DNA of 64,000 bases from the NCBI RefSeq assembly GCF_009725165.1, contig NZ_WNZW01000017.1:34485-98484 (forward strand), read 5' to 3'. A program made the position numbers and the translations under genes. The notes under the pieces are model-generated. The model was given only the letters and a program-made list of their open reading frames with translations, was not told the DNA's origin and ran no database searches. Numbering within the stretch: position 1 is the first letter of the stretch; the number at the start of each line of letters is the position of its first letter. This DNA comes from Paenibacillus woosongensis. GTDB taxonomy: Bacteria; Bacillota; Bacilli; Paenibacillales; Paenibacillaceae. Shown here in pieces: positions 9,130 through 17,715 of this stretch.

Positions 9130-9240
9130 TGCCGAGGGCTACGGTTTACAATTAATTGAAGACGCCTGGTATTGCGGCTATTTACCGTAAAGTGAAAGAC
9201 ACTTCGAAGGAGAGCCGTATAGTACAAACCATGGGAGGCA
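9130..9240 (+). other. Possibly structured 5' leader of the LCP gene
   Basis: Several complementary segments occur: TACGGT 9140 with ACCGTA 9184; CGGCT 9175 with AGCCG 9213; AAGTG 9190 with CACTT 9200. The first two pairings interlock, so they would form either a pseudoknot or alternative folds. No known riboswitch consensus was recognised. Confidence 0.3.
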
Positions 9241-9244
9241 TATG

Positions 9245-10303
9245 ATGTTAGAACGAGGAAATAGAAATAGAGTAAAGAATATAAAGAAGAAGCGCAGCAG
9301 ACTTAAAGGCCTGCTCATCACGCTGCTGGTTCTGATCATTGTCGGAGCCGGCGCATATACATTCCGCAAGCCATTGGCCCTGATGGCCTTCGATTTGTTC
9401 CTGTCAGGGCAGGTGGAGGAGAAGCTGGAGAAATCGTATTCCCCTATCGACGGAGAGAAGCCCAAGCCTGTTGCAGCGAAGCAAACGGAGCCGTTCACTG
9501 CTTTGCTGCTGGGAGTTGACCAGCGTGACAACGAGCCGGCCCGGTCCGATACACTAATCTACGCCGTCGTACGCCCGGCAGATTCCAAAGTCCTGCTGGT
9601 TTCGATTCCGCGGGATACGTACACGGAAATCGTAGGCAGGGACAGGAACGATAAAATCAACCATGCCTATGCTTTTGGCGGGGCCAAAATGTCCAAGGAT
9701 ACGGTGGCCAATTTCTTAGGATATCCTGCTGACTATTATGCAGCTATCAATTTTGAGGGGCTTCGGGAAGTCGTCGATGAACTGGGCGGCATTGAGCTGC
9801 CGATCGATAAGGATATCGTCAATAAACACAAGGATCACGAGAAATTCACCATCAAGGCAGGCAAGCCGTTGTACGATGGGCAAGAAGCGCTTAACTTTGT
9901 CAGATACAGGGAGGACAGCGACTTCAACCGGACGAAGCGGCATCAGATTTTCTTGAGTGCGCTGGTAGACCGCATGCTGAAGCTGGATCAAATCGGGAAA
10001 ATCCCCGATCTGATGAATATGCTGGGCGAGAACTTCAAGACAGACATGACCCCTAGCTTTATCATCGATCTCTCCAAGCAGCTGCTGACCAATCAAGCAC
10101 CGCAAATCAGCGGGTTTACCATTATGGGTGAAGGGATGCGCAAAAACGGAGTCTACTATATTCAGGCGAATGAAGAAGATGTGACTTTTGCCGAGCAGCT
10201 GATCGAGAACTGGTCGGATCCGAACACGAAGACGGAGGATTTGTTGAATCCTAATACACAGTCCGCCCAAGAGGGGCAAAATAGCGAGCAGCCTTCGTTA
10301 TAA
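9245..10303 (+). CDS. LytR-CpsA-Psr (LCP) family wall-polymer ligase
   Basis: About 352 aa. It has a basic cytoplasmic N-terminus (KNIKKKRSRLK), one membrane helix near residues 23-42, then an extracellular LCP domain. Visible LCP motifs are LLLGVDQRD, RSDTLIYAVV, VSIPRDTY, NDKINHAYAFGG, VDELGGIEL and FVRYREDSDFNRTKRHQ, which include the Arg/Asp residues that bind the polyprenyl pyrophosphate head group. LCP enzymes transfer teichoic acid or other anionic polymers from lipid carrier to peptidoglycan. ATG 9245 sits 6 nt after GGGAGGC; ATG 9242 is too close. It is transcribed alone. Confidence 0.92.
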   Translation: MLERGNRNRVKNIKKKRSRLKGLLITLLVLIIVGAGAYTFRKPLALMAFDLFLSGQVEEKLEKSYSPIDGEKPKPVAAKQTEPFTALLLGVDQRDNEPARSDTLIYAVVRPADSKVLLVSIPRDTYTEIVGRDRNDKINHAYAFGGAKMSKDTVANFLGYPADYYAAINFEGLREVVDELGGIELPIDKDIVNKHKDHEKFTIKAGKPLYDGQEALNFVRYREDSDFNRTKRHQIFLSALVDRMLKLDQIGKIPDLMNMLGENFKTDMTPSFIIDLSKQLLTNQAPQISGFTIMGEGMRKNGVYYIQANEEDVTFAEQLIENWSDPNTKTEDLLNPNTQSAQEGQNSEQPSL

Positions 10304-10346
10304 AAATATTATATATGTCCTTATTAAATCCTTACTAAACTTTATT

Positions 10347-10374
10347 CGGCAGTCCGGTTTCCGGCTGCCGATTT
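10347..10374 (+). terminator. Hairpin after the LCP gene
   Basis: CGGCAG-T-CCGG / CCGG-CTGCCG, a 10-bp stem with one bulged base and loop TTT. The T tract is short (ATTTC), so termination may be partial. Confidence 0.5.
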
Positions 10375-10455
10375 CGCACCTGTAGTGGAACAAAACCTTC
10401 TTTGAATCGTAGTCAAATAGGAGAGTCTGAAAAGGGCAGAGGAGGACTTTTATCT

Positions 10456-10884
10456 ATGAATATCGCGTTTTTTTTACTTCCCAAAAAGGATGTCGTTTCC
10501 GTAACCTTGGATTCTACATTAAGACAGACCTTGGAGAGAATGGAGTATCACAGGTATACGGCTGTACCGATTATCGGCAAGGACGGGGTATATGTCGGCA
10601 CGGTAACTGAGGGAGATCTCCTATGGTATATGAAGAATTCTGGAGGCAGGGTCTCTTTTGAGAACGCTTCTAAATATTTGCTCAAGGACGTTCCGCTCAA
10701 GATGAACATTAAGGCGGTATCGATCGATGCGGATATGGAAGGCTTAATCAATTTGGCCAAAGTGCAGAATTTTGTGCCTGTAGTGGATGATATGGGCCGA
10801 TTTATCGGCATCGTGCGCCGCAGCCAGATTATTGAGTATTGCGAGCGTTTTGTGACGCGGGATGTATCCGTTCCCAAAAATTAG
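10456..10884 (+). CDS. Tandem CBS-domain protein (DarB/CbpB-like)
   Basis: A 142-aa soluble protein made of two CBS motifs, about residues 8-70 (TAVPIIGKDGVYVGTVTEGDLL) and 80-135 (FVPVVDDMGRFIGIVRRSQII). ATG 10456 follows AGAGGAGGA; an upstream TTG lacks a site. Stand-alone CBS pairs bind adenine nucleotides, and DarB/CbpB binds c-di-AMP and controls the stringent response synthetase Rel. The gene lies just upstream of the cluster containing the c-di-AMP phosphodiesterase GdpP, which makes a c-di-AMP link plausible. Ligand identity is not shown by the sequence. Confidence 0.82.
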   Translation: MNIAFFLLPKKDVVSVTLDSTLRQTLERMEYHRYTAVPIIGKDGVYVGTVTEGDLLWYMKNSGGRVSFENASKYLLKDVPLKMNIKAVSIDADMEGLINLAKVQNFVPVVDDMGRFIGIVRRSQIIEYCERFVTRDVSVPKN

Positions 10885-10919
10885 ACGCAAGGTTTGCTTC
10901 AAGGGAATGAATTGCTTTA

Positions 10920-10928
10920 TGCTATAAT
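10920..10928 (+). promoter_or_regulatory. Extended -10 promoter of the mazG-like/yybS/gdpP cluster
   Basis: TGCTATAAT, a perfect extended -10 about 20 nt before the ribosome binding site. No good -35 is seen at 16-18 nt spacing. Confidence 0.5.
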
Positions 10929-10970
10929 GAAGAATAAAGCCTTTTTCAGGGAGGGTGGAAGCTGTCCGCC

Positions 10971-11273
10971 ATGCAGAAAGAAATGGATGTGGCCAAACGC
11001 GCCAAAGTGATTGAATGGCTCAAAACGGAAGTGGTCGATCACGTATCCCGTTTATTCAAGGCATTGTGGGAAGGCAGCACGACACGGGTAAGTGATAGTC
11101 TTGCCAGTCTGGTCGTCAGTTGTTACATATTGGGACGCAGGCTTGGCATATCCTATAAGGATATGGACGATCATATCTTGGAAAAGCTAAAGAAACACGA
11201 GCAAGAAGGACACCAGTTGGAAGATTGGTATCAGGATATTTCTACATTGCAAGAACATATGCGCAAGAGGTGA
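10971..11273 (+). CDS. MazG-like family protein
   Basis: A 100-aa all-helical protein of the MazG-like family (related to nucleotide pyrophosphohydrolases), with the conserved run AKVIEWLKTEVVDHVSRLFKALWEG and SLASLVVSCYILGRRLGI. It is usually found just upstream of yybS in Paenibacillus and its relatives. The only strong ribosome site, GGGAGGGTGG, is about 15 nt before ATG 10971. A CTG at 10962 in the same frame lies closer to it, so the exact start is uncertain. Catalytic activity is not established. Confidence 0.8.
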   Translation: MQKEMDVAKRAKVIEWLKTEVVDHVSRLFKALWEGSTTRVSDSLASLVVSCYILGRRLGISYKDMDDHILEKLKKHEQEGHQLEDWYQDISTLQEHMRKR

Positions 11274-11279
11274 ATCCAT

Positions 11280-12206
11280 TTGAATTTACGCTGGACCTCG
11301 GTGGCATGGAGCGTAGTCTATCTGCTGCTCCTGCTGTCGTTTGCAACGCCTTTTTCTTTTATAACTATTTTCGTTCTGCTATTGCCCGGCGTAATCCTCT
11401 ACGCAACGTTATCGGTGAGAGCATTTGCACTTCACATCGCGATCGTATGGATCGCAGCGGCTCTGCTCCTGTCTAATCCCGTGATTATTCTCTTGGCCGT
11501 ATTTTTTATGGTTCCGGCCTTGGTCATGGGGCATTTCTATAAGACGCGGGCCTCTGCGCTCAAGGTCGTTGTGATGGGAACGGGAACGCTTCTGCTGGAG
11601 TTTCTGCTGGCTTTTCTCGCTGTTACTGTTATCTATGACTTCAGTTTGGCCTCTTCGATTGAAGAGACGCTAAATACGATGATGTCTCTGATGCAGAACA
11701 TGGCTGACAATGAGTTGATTGCTTCGGATCTAGTCTGGTCTCCGGAAATGGCCCAGCAGCTTTCCAGCCTGGCAGCCAGAATGACGCCATTTACGATGAT
11801 CATGTGCTCGTTTCTGCTTGCAGCCGTAACGCATCTGATTGCCCGGCCGACGTTGAACAGTCTTGGACATTCGGTGAGAAGCTTCCCGCCGCTGCGCGAC
11901 TGGAGACTGCCGAGAGCGCTGATCTGGTATTACCTGGCTACGGTATTGATTATGCTGTTTGGCAGCGCCGCAGTCATGGACAGCTTCGTCGGGACGGTAC
12001 TGCTGAATTTGTCGCCGCTGCTCAATTTCTTGTTTATGATTCAGGCAGCCAGTTTTTTCTTCTTCTTGGCTTATCAGAAGAAGTGGAATCCGGCGATTCC
12101 GGTGTTGCTGATCATAGCGATGCTATTTATTCCGCCTCTGAAAATTGTGGGAATCCTGGATATCGCTATGCCGCTGCGTGAGATGATTACGAGATCAAGA
12201 CGATAG
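11280..12206 (+). CDS. yybS: YybS family (DUF2232) membrane protein
   Basis: A 308-aa protein with about eight membrane spans, typical of DUF2232/YybS proteins encoded immediately upstream of gdpP in Firmicutes. Translation starts at TTG 11280, supported by GAGGTGA that overlaps the stop region of the MazG-like gene. The function is unknown in the family; constant linkage to gdpP and rplI suggests a role in envelope or c-di-AMP physiology. Confidence 0.88.
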   Translation: MNLRWTSVAWSVVYLLLLLSFATPFSFITIFVLLLPGVILYATLSVRAFALHIAIVWIAAALLLSNPVIILLAVFFMVPALVMGHFYKTRASALKVVVMGTGTLLLEFLLAFLAVTVIYDFSLASSIEETLNTMMSLMQNMADNELIASDLVWSPEMAQQLSSLAARMTPFTMIMCSFLLAAVTHLIARPTLNSLGHSVRSFPPLRDWRLPRALIWYYLATVLIMLFGSAAVMDSFVGTVLLNLSPLLNFLFMIQAASFFFFLAYQKKWNPAIPVLLIIAMLFIPPLKIVGILDIAMPLREMITRSRR

Positions 12207-12217
12207 GGTGAGAAATC

Positions 12218-14206
12218 ATGCCTAATTTACTTCAAAAACGTTGGCACGGCTATCAGACCGTGTGGGTGTTCGCGCTGCAGCTTCTGCTCGTCATATTCAT
12301 CTCCTATTACAATTGGGTGCTCGGCCTGATCAGTTTATGCCTGGTCTGCGGCTTAACTTATGTAATGCTTCAGGCGGAGCGGCGCTTCCGCAAGGAGCTC
12401 ATTCGTTATGTGACCGATTTGACGTACCGGATTAAACGGGTAGAAGGCGAGGCGGTAAGCCGGCTGCCGTTCGGGATTATGCTGTATAGCGAAGAACGGA
12501 CGGTAGAGTGGCATAACCGCTTCGTGAACAAAATGTTCGGCCAGGACTCTGTCGTTGGACAACCGCTATCGGAGCTGCTTCCGGCGCTGCCTCCCTATCC
12601 CTCCCGGGATAAGAAAGACACTGCTGCAAATACAATCTCTACGGTCGAAGCGGCCGTGGCAGACCGGCATTACGAATTGACGGTGCTCCATGATGAGCGC
12701 CTGATTTACGTTCATGACATTACGGAGTTCGCCGTTCTGCGCGACCGGTACGAGGACGAGAGAGCCGCGCTGGGTATCGTGATGCTCGATAACCTGGACG
12801 AAGCGACCCAGGGGATGGACGATCAGCAGCGTACCGCGCTCATCGCGCGTGTGGCAACAGCTCTGACCGAATGGGCGAAGCAGTACAGGGTCTATCTGCG
12901 CAGGCTATCCTCAGAGCGATATTTGATGATGCTGAATCAAAAATCGCTGAACGAACTGGAGCAGAGCCGGTTCGTGATCCTGGACGAGGTCCGCGAGATG
13001 ACCGCGGACCTGAAGGTGCCGATGACGCTGAGCATCGGCCTCGCCTTCGGCACCGAGCGCTTCAGCGAGCTGGGCGAACTTGCCCAGTCGAGTCTGGACA
13101 TGGCGCTCGGGCGCGGGGGGGACCAGGCCGCGGTGAAGGCCGGTCAGCGGCTCTCGTTCTATGGCGGCAAGTCGGGCGCCATAGAGAAGCGGACGCGCGT
13201 GCGGGCGCGCGTCATCGCCCACGCTCTCCGCGATTTGATGCAGGAGAGCGATAGAGTTATAATTATGGGCCACCGCATGCCAGATTTGGACGTCATCGGG
13301 GCCTCCATCGGCGTGCTGAAGGCCGCTGATATGTTCCAGGTCGAGGCGCATATTGTGCTCGACGACAAGAATCCGGGCATCGACCGGTTAATGGAGCGGA
13401 TCGAGAAGGAAGAGCCTTTGCGGCGCCGCTTCATTATGTCGGAGCATGCGCTTGATTTGATGACCGAGCATACGTTATTAATCGTTGTTGATACGCATAA
13501 GGCGTCGATGACGATGGAGCCGAAGCTGGTTGAAGAGGCCAGCCGGGTCGTGGTCGTCGACCATCACCGGCGGGGCGAGGAGTTCATCAATGATGCGGTG
13601 CTTGTCTATCTGGAGCCTTATGCCTCCTCGGCCAGCGAGCTCGTTACCGAGCTAATTCAGTATATCCACGAGAAGGTGGAACTCAGCCCGCTGGAGGCGA
13701 CGACCCTGCTTGCAGGAATTACGGTGGATACGAAGCATTTCGCGCTCCATACCGGATCGCGTACGTTCGAGGCCGCGGCATTTCTGCGGCGCATCGGCGC
13801 GGACAGCGTCATGGTGCAGCGGGTTCTGAAGGAGGATCTGCAGGAATATATCGCCAAAGCCGATATTATAAAGCATGCGCGCATGATTCATAATCATATC
13901 GCGCTTGCGGTGACGGAGCCGAACCGCAAAATTCCGCAGCTGCTGATCGCCCAGGTGGCGGACACGCTGCTGAACATGACGAATGTGCTGGCATCGTTCG
14001 TGATTAGCGAGCGGCCCGATGGCCTCATCGGCATCAGTGCCCGTTCCTTGGGGAACATGAATGTGCAAATCGTAATGGAGCGGCTTGGCGGAGGCGGCCA
14101 TCTGACGAACGCTGCGGTACAATTGGAAGGAACCCAGGCGGAGGCGGAGAGAAGGCTGCTTGAAGTACTGGATGAAATAGAAAAGGAAGAGGGGTTATTC
14201 GAATGA
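12218..14206 (+). CDS. gdpP: Cyclic-di-AMP phosphodiesterase GdpP
   Basis: A 662-aa membrane enzyme that hydrolyses c-di-AMP to pApA. It has two N-terminal membrane helices (about 14-52), a PAS domain (about 75-150), a degenerate GGDEF domain (about 170-310) without the GGDEF signature, then a DHH domain with MGHRMPDLDVIGASIG, VVVDHHRRG and GITVDTKHF, and a DHHA1 end with GGGGHLTNAA. The His and Asp metal ligands of the DHH domain are intact. ATG 12218 follows AGGGTGAG. The end overlaps rplI by 4 nt. Local GC is high around 12870-13250, where a false frame opens. Confidence 0.95.
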   Translation: MPNLLQKRWHGYQTVWVFALQLLLVIFISYYNWVLGLISLCLVCGLTYVMLQAERRFRKELIRYVTDLTYRIKRVEGEAVSRLPFGIMLYSEERTVEWHNRFVNKMFGQDSVVGQPLSELLPALPPYPSRDKKDTAANTISTVEAAVADRHYELTVLHDERLIYVHDITEFAVLRDRYEDERAALGIVMLDNLDEATQGMDDQQRTALIARVATALTEWAKQYRVYLRRLSSERYLMMLNQKSLNELEQSRFVILDEVREMTADLKVPMTLSIGLAFGTERFSELGELAQSSLDMALGRGGDQAAVKAGQRLSFYGGKSGAIEKRTRVRARVIAHALRDLMQESDRVIIMGHRMPDLDVIGASIGVLKAADMFQVEAHIVLDDKNPGIDRLMERIEKEEPLRRRFIMSEHALDLMTEHTLLIVVDTHKASMTMEPKLVEEASRVVVVDHHRRGEEFINDAVLVYLEPYASSASELVTELIQYIHEKVELSPLEATTLLAGITVDTKHFALHTGSRTFEAAAFLRRIGADSVMVQRVLKEDLQEYIAKADIIKHARMIHNHIALAVTEPNRKIPQLLIAQVADTLLNMTNVLASFVISERPDGLIGISARSLGNMNVQIVMERLGGGGHLTNAAVQLEGTQAEAERRLLEVLDEIEKEEGLFE

Positions 14207-14646
14207 GAGTCATTTTCTTAAAGGATGTAAAGGGTCAAGGCAAAAAAGGGGAAATTAAGAACGTATCCGAGGGCTACGCACAGAACTTTCTGATTCCGCG
14301 GGGGCTGGTTCGTGTAGCTACCGAAGGCAACGTGAAGACGCTGGAGGTTCAGAATGCTGCGGAAGAGAAACGCAAGGCCCAGGAGAAAGCAGAGGCTGAA
14401 GAGCTGGGCAAAAAGCTGGAAGAGATGACGGTAACACTGCAAGCCAAAGCGGGAGAGGGCGGCCGCCTGTTCGGTGCAATCACGAATAAGCAAATCGCCG
14501 AAGCCTTGGCGAAAGCGGGCGTGAAGATCGACCGGCGCAAAATCGAGCTTGCCGAGCCGATCCGGACGCTGGGCGTCACCCAGGTGCCAGTGAAGCTGCA
14601 TCCCGATGTGAAGTCGACGTTCAAGGTTCAAGTGACGGAGGAATAA
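14203..14646 (+). CDS. rplI: 50S ribosomal protein L9
   Basis: A 147-aa protein with the L9 N-domain signature GQGKKGEIKNVSEGYAQNFLIPRGL, the long connecting helix rich in Glu, Lys and Ala (residues about 50-80), and the C-domain GGRLFGAITNKQIAEAL. Its ATG overlaps the gdpP stop (ATGA), so the two are translationally coupled. It binds 23S rRNA near the L1 stalk base. The gdpP - rplI - dnaB order is conserved in Firmicutes. Confidence 0.97.
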   Translation: MRVIFLKDVKGQGKKGEIKNVSEGYAQNFLIPRGLVRVATEGNVKTLEVQNAAEEKRKAQEKAEAEELGKKLEEMTVTLQAKAGEGGRLFGAITNKQIAEALAKAGVKIDRRKIELAEPIRTLGVTQVPVKLHPDVKSTFKVQVTEE

Positions 14647-14647
14647 A

Positions 14648-16009
14648 ATGGCGGGAGATCAATTTTTCGACCGTATTCCCCCGCAGAATCTTGAAGCGGA
14701 GCAGGCGGTGCTTGGGGCAATACTGCTGCAGTCGGAAGCGCTGATTACCGCCATGGAGCGGGTGCGGACGGAAGATTTCTATGATCCTCCTCACCAATTG
14801 ATCTATGAAGCCATGGTGCAGCTTGGCGAGGAAAGTCAGCCAATCGACCTGGTTACGCTAACCTCGAAGCTTCAGGATCGGGGGGAGCTGGAGGATATCG
14901 GCGGAGTCAGTTATCTGGCGAAGCTGGCTAACGCGGTGCCTACGGCGGCTAACGTCGACTACTACGCTCGCATCATAGAAGAGAAGTCCATGCTTCGCCG
15001 GCTTATCCGTACGGCTACGCAAATCGTTAGCGAGGGTTATGCGGGCGGTGAAGATGTCGGCGGCCTGCTGAGCGATGCGGAGCGGAAAATCCTCGAAATT
15101 TCCAACAGCCGATCCGGAAGCGGCTTTATTGCAATACGCGATGTTTTGATGGAAGTGTTCGAAAAAGTGGAGGAGCTGCACCAAAATCGGGGCAATACCA
15201 CGGGAATCCCTTCGGGCTTCGTCGATCTCGATCGAATGACGTCCGGTTTCCAGCGGAATGACCTGATTATCGTGGCGGCTCGTCCATCTGTCGGTAAGAC
15301 GGCGTTTGCCCTGAACATTGCCCAGAACGTGGCCGTTCGGGCCAAAGAGACCGTCGCCATCTTCAGTCTGGAGATGTCGGCGGCTCAGCTCGTTCAGCGG
15401 ATGATTTGTGCGGAGGCGAATCTGGACGCGGGAGTCATGCGGACAGGGGACTTCAAAAACGACGATGATTGGTCCAAGCTGACGATGGGGATTGCCGCAT
15501 TGTCGGAATCGGAAATTTACATCGATGATACGCCTGGGATAACGGTAGCCGATATTCGGGCGAAGTGCCGCCGGCTCAAGAAGGAGAAAGGCCTTGGCAT
15601 GATCGTGATCGATTACCTGCAGCTTATCCATGGGCGCGGCAAACCAGGGGAGAACCGGCAGCAGGAGGTATCGGAAATATCGCGTACGCTGAAGCAAATC
15701 GCCCGTGAGCTTGAGGTTCCGGTCATCGCCTTGTCCCAGCTCAGCCGGGGCGTAGAGCAGCGGCAGGACAAGCGCCCGATGATGTCCGACTTGCGGGAGT
15801 CGGGTTCGATTGAGCAGGATGCGGATATCGTCGCATTCTTGTACCGGGATGATTACTACAATCAGGAGACGGAGAAAAAGAACATCATCGAGATTATCAT
15901 TGCCAAACAGCGTAACGGACCGGTCGGTACCGTAGAGCTGGTGTTCTTGAAGAACTTCAATAAGTTCGCGAATTACGAACGCGCGCATACTGACGCGTTT
16001 GCGGGGTAA
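14648..16009 (+). CDS. dnaB: Replicative DNA helicase
   Basis: A 453-aa hexameric helicase (named DnaC in B. subtilis). The N-terminal DnaB domain starts PPQNLEAEQAVLGAIL. The RecA-like ATPase has Walker A ARPSVGKTAFA, the motif FSLEMSAAQLVQRM, Walker B MIVIDYLQLI and the conserved LSQLSRGVEQR and DLRESGSIEQDAD. It starts 1 nt after the rplI stop. It unwinds DNA at the fork and recruits primase. Confidence 0.97.
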   Translation: MAGDQFFDRIPPQNLEAEQAVLGAILLQSEALITAMERVRTEDFYDPPHQLIYEAMVQLGEESQPIDLVTLTSKLQDRGELEDIGGVSYLAKLANAVPTAANVDYYARIIEEKSMLRRLIRTATQIVSEGYAGGEDVGGLLSDAERKILEISNSRSGSGFIAIRDVLMEVFEKVEELHQNRGNTTGIPSGFVDLDRMTSGFQRNDLIIVAARPSVGKTAFALNIAQNVAVRAKETVAIFSLEMSAAQLVQRMICAEANLDAGVMRTGDFKNDDDWSKLTMGIAALSESEIYIDDTPGITVADIRAKCRRLKKEKGLGMIVIDYLQLIHGRGKPGENRQQEVSEISRTLKQIARELEVPVIALSQLSRGVEQRQDKRPMMSDLRESGSIEQDADIVAFLYRDDYYNQETEKKNIIEIIIAKQRNGPVGTVELVFLKNFNKFANYERAHTDAFAG

Positions 16010-16059
16010 ATTATAAACTAAATAACGGCATTGTCCTTATATTAGAGATTTTTATGCCA

Positions 16060-16103
16060 GAACCCGAACAATCACGTATTTCGATGCGTGATTGTTCGTC
16101 TTT
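16060..16103 (+). promoter_or_regulatory. PurBox-like inverted repeat upstream of purA (can also act as dnaB terminator)
   Basis: Two CGAACAAT boxes in inverted orientation (CCGAACAAT at 16064 and ATTGTTCGT at 16091) lie directly upstream of the purA promoter. They fit the PurBox consensus AWWWCCGAACWWT of the Bacillus PurR regulator, with 18 nt between boxes against 16-17 reported. The arms are complementary through 12 bp (CGAACAATCACG / CGTGATTGTTCG), extended to a TTCG loop, and are followed by TCTTTTAATTT, so the same DNA may terminate dnaB transcripts. Confidence 0.6.
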
Positions 16104-16107
16104 TAAT

Positions 16108-16136
16108 TTGACATTGAAAATCGCGCTTGTTACACT
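16108..16136 (+). promoter_or_regulatory. purA promoter
   Basis: TTGACA at 16108 and TACACT at 16131 with exactly 17 nt between, immediately after the PurBox-like palindrome. Confidence 0.65.
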
Positions 16137-16255
16137 TGTATTGCTGCTGCGCTGGATGGAGCAGATCCACAGTGGCTGAAGGCAAAAATGAATCTGACGT
16201 ATGGAATCCGAGCAAGGCAAATTAAGGTGCCTTACGCACCGACGGGGGAATGTAC

Positions 16256-17542
16256 ATGTCAACAGTAGTCGTTGTCGGAACGCAATGGGGAGACGAGGGT
16301 AAGGGCAAAATCACCGATTATCTGGCGGAAAGCGCAGAGGTGGTGGCGCGATACCAAGGCGGAAATAACGCCGGTCACACCATACTTATTGACGGGAAGA
16401 AGTACAAACTGAGCTTAATTCCATCGGGTATTTTTTATAAGGACAAAATATGCGTTATCGGTAACGGGATGGTCGTAAACCCGGCAGCCCTTATCGAGGA
16501 AATCCATTATATTCATGACAACGGATTTACGACGGACAATCTGGTGATCAGCGATCGCGCGCATGTCATCATGCCTTACCATACGGTCCTGGATGCGCTG
16601 GAAGAGGACCGCAAGGGGCCGAACAAAATCGGTACAACTCGTAAAGGGATTGGCCCGGCGTATATGGACAAAGCCGCGCGAAACGGCATTCGGATCTCCG
16701 ACCTGCTTGATCCCGAGGAGTTCGAGACGAAGCTGCGCCATCTCATGAAGGAGAAGAACCATATTATCGAGCAGGTATATGGGGCTGAGCCGCTGGACGT
16801 TGAGGAAGTGCTGAAGCAATATTTGGAGTATGCGGAAATCGTCCGGCCGTACGTCCGGGATACGTCAGTCATTCTGAATGATGCTATCGACGCGAAGCGC
16901 AAAGTGTTGTTTGAGGGCGCCCAAGGCGTCATGCTGGATATCGACCAGGGCACGTATCCGTTCGTGACTTCCTCGAATCCGTCGGCAGGCGGGGTTTGCA
17001 TTGGCTCCGGCGTTGGCCCGTCGAAGATCGATCAGGTCATAGGCGTGGCGAAAGCCTACACGACCCGTGTCGGCGATGGTCCGTTCCCAACGGAGCTAAA
17101 CGACGCCGTCGGCGACTCGATCCGCGAGGCTGGGCATGAGTATGGCACCGTAACGGGACGGGCGCGCCGCGTTGGCTGGTTCGACAGCGTCGTCGTACGC
17201 CATGCCCGCCGGGTGAGCGGCCTGACCGGCCTGTCCCTGAACTCGCTGGACGTGCTGACCGGCCTGGAGACGGTCAAGATCTGCACCGGTTATAAGTACC
17301 GGGGCGAAATAATCAGCCATTACCCGGCCAGCCTCAAGATGCTTGCAGAGTGCGAAGCGGTCTACGAGGAACTGCCAGGCTGGTCCGAGGACATCACCGG
17401 GGTAAAAACTCTCGATGATCTGCCGGAAACGACGCGGAATTACGTAAAGCGTGTATCCGAGCTGACAGGCATTCCGATCGCGATCTTCTCCGTGGGACGA
17501 AACCGCGATCAGACAAACCAAGTGCTGCCGATTTATGAATAA
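16256..17542 (+). CDS. purA: Adenylosuccinate synthetase
   Basis: A 428-aa enzyme joining IMP and aspartate with GTP to adenylosuccinate, the first step from IMP to AMP. Signatures are VVVVGTQWGDEGKGKITD, QGGNNAGHTI and GIGPAYMDK, and the late SVGRNRDQTNQ. ATG 16256 (MSTVVVVGTQ) matches family starts and has GGGGGA at good spacing; ATG 16250 is too close. It is single-gene and followed by a strong terminator. Confidence 0.97.
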   Translation: MSTVVVVGTQWGDEGKGKITDYLAESAEVVARYQGGNNAGHTILIDGKKYKLSLIPSGIFYKDKICVIGNGMVVNPAALIEEIHYIHDNGFTTDNLVISDRAHVIMPYHTVLDALEEDRKGPNKIGTTRKGIGPAYMDKAARNGIRISDLLDPEEFETKLRHLMKEKNHIIEQVYGAEPLDVEEVLKQYLEYAEIVRPYVRDTSVILNDAIDAKRKVLFEGAQGVMLDIDQGTYPFVTSSNPSAGGVCIGSGVGPSKIDQVIGVAKAYTTRVGDGPFPTELNDAVGDSIREAGHEYGTVTGRARRVGWFDSVVVRHARRVSGLTGLSLNSLDVLTGLETVKICTGYKYRGEIISHYPASLKMLAECEAVYEELPGWSEDITGVKTLDDLPETTRNYVKRVSELTGIPIAIFSVGRNRDQTNQVLPIYE

Positions 17543-17582
17543 GGCTTGCTGCATGATGGATTCGATAGCGTCATAACATTTA

Positions 17583-17631
17583 GCCGTTTGGAGCGTTCGT
17601 GGAGAACGTCTGCTCCGGGCGGCTTTTTTTT
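17583..17631 (+). terminator. Rho-independent terminator of purA
   Basis: GCCGTTTGGAGC (17583) pairs with GCTCCGGGCGGC (17612) through 12 bp including three G-U pairs, with inner GTTC/GAAC, followed by eight T. Confidence 0.9.
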
Positions 17632-17715
17632 GCTGTTCTTTTCTTTGCATCGGGAGGTTGAATCGGCCTTCTATCGTCCATACTAGTAGGTAGGATAAGT
17701 AGAAGGAGGAATAAA

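Noticed and set aside
12871..13254. Long GC-rich plus-strand frame inside gdpP (127 codons) and opposite-strand frames there
   Set aside because: They overlap the intact, conserved GdpP reading frame; the composition is extremely Arg/Gly-rich, as expected from a shadow frame in GC-rich DNA.
14858..15988. 376-codon minus-strand frame opposite dnaB
   Set aside because: Antisense shadow of the conserved helicase; no ribosome site and no recognisable protein.
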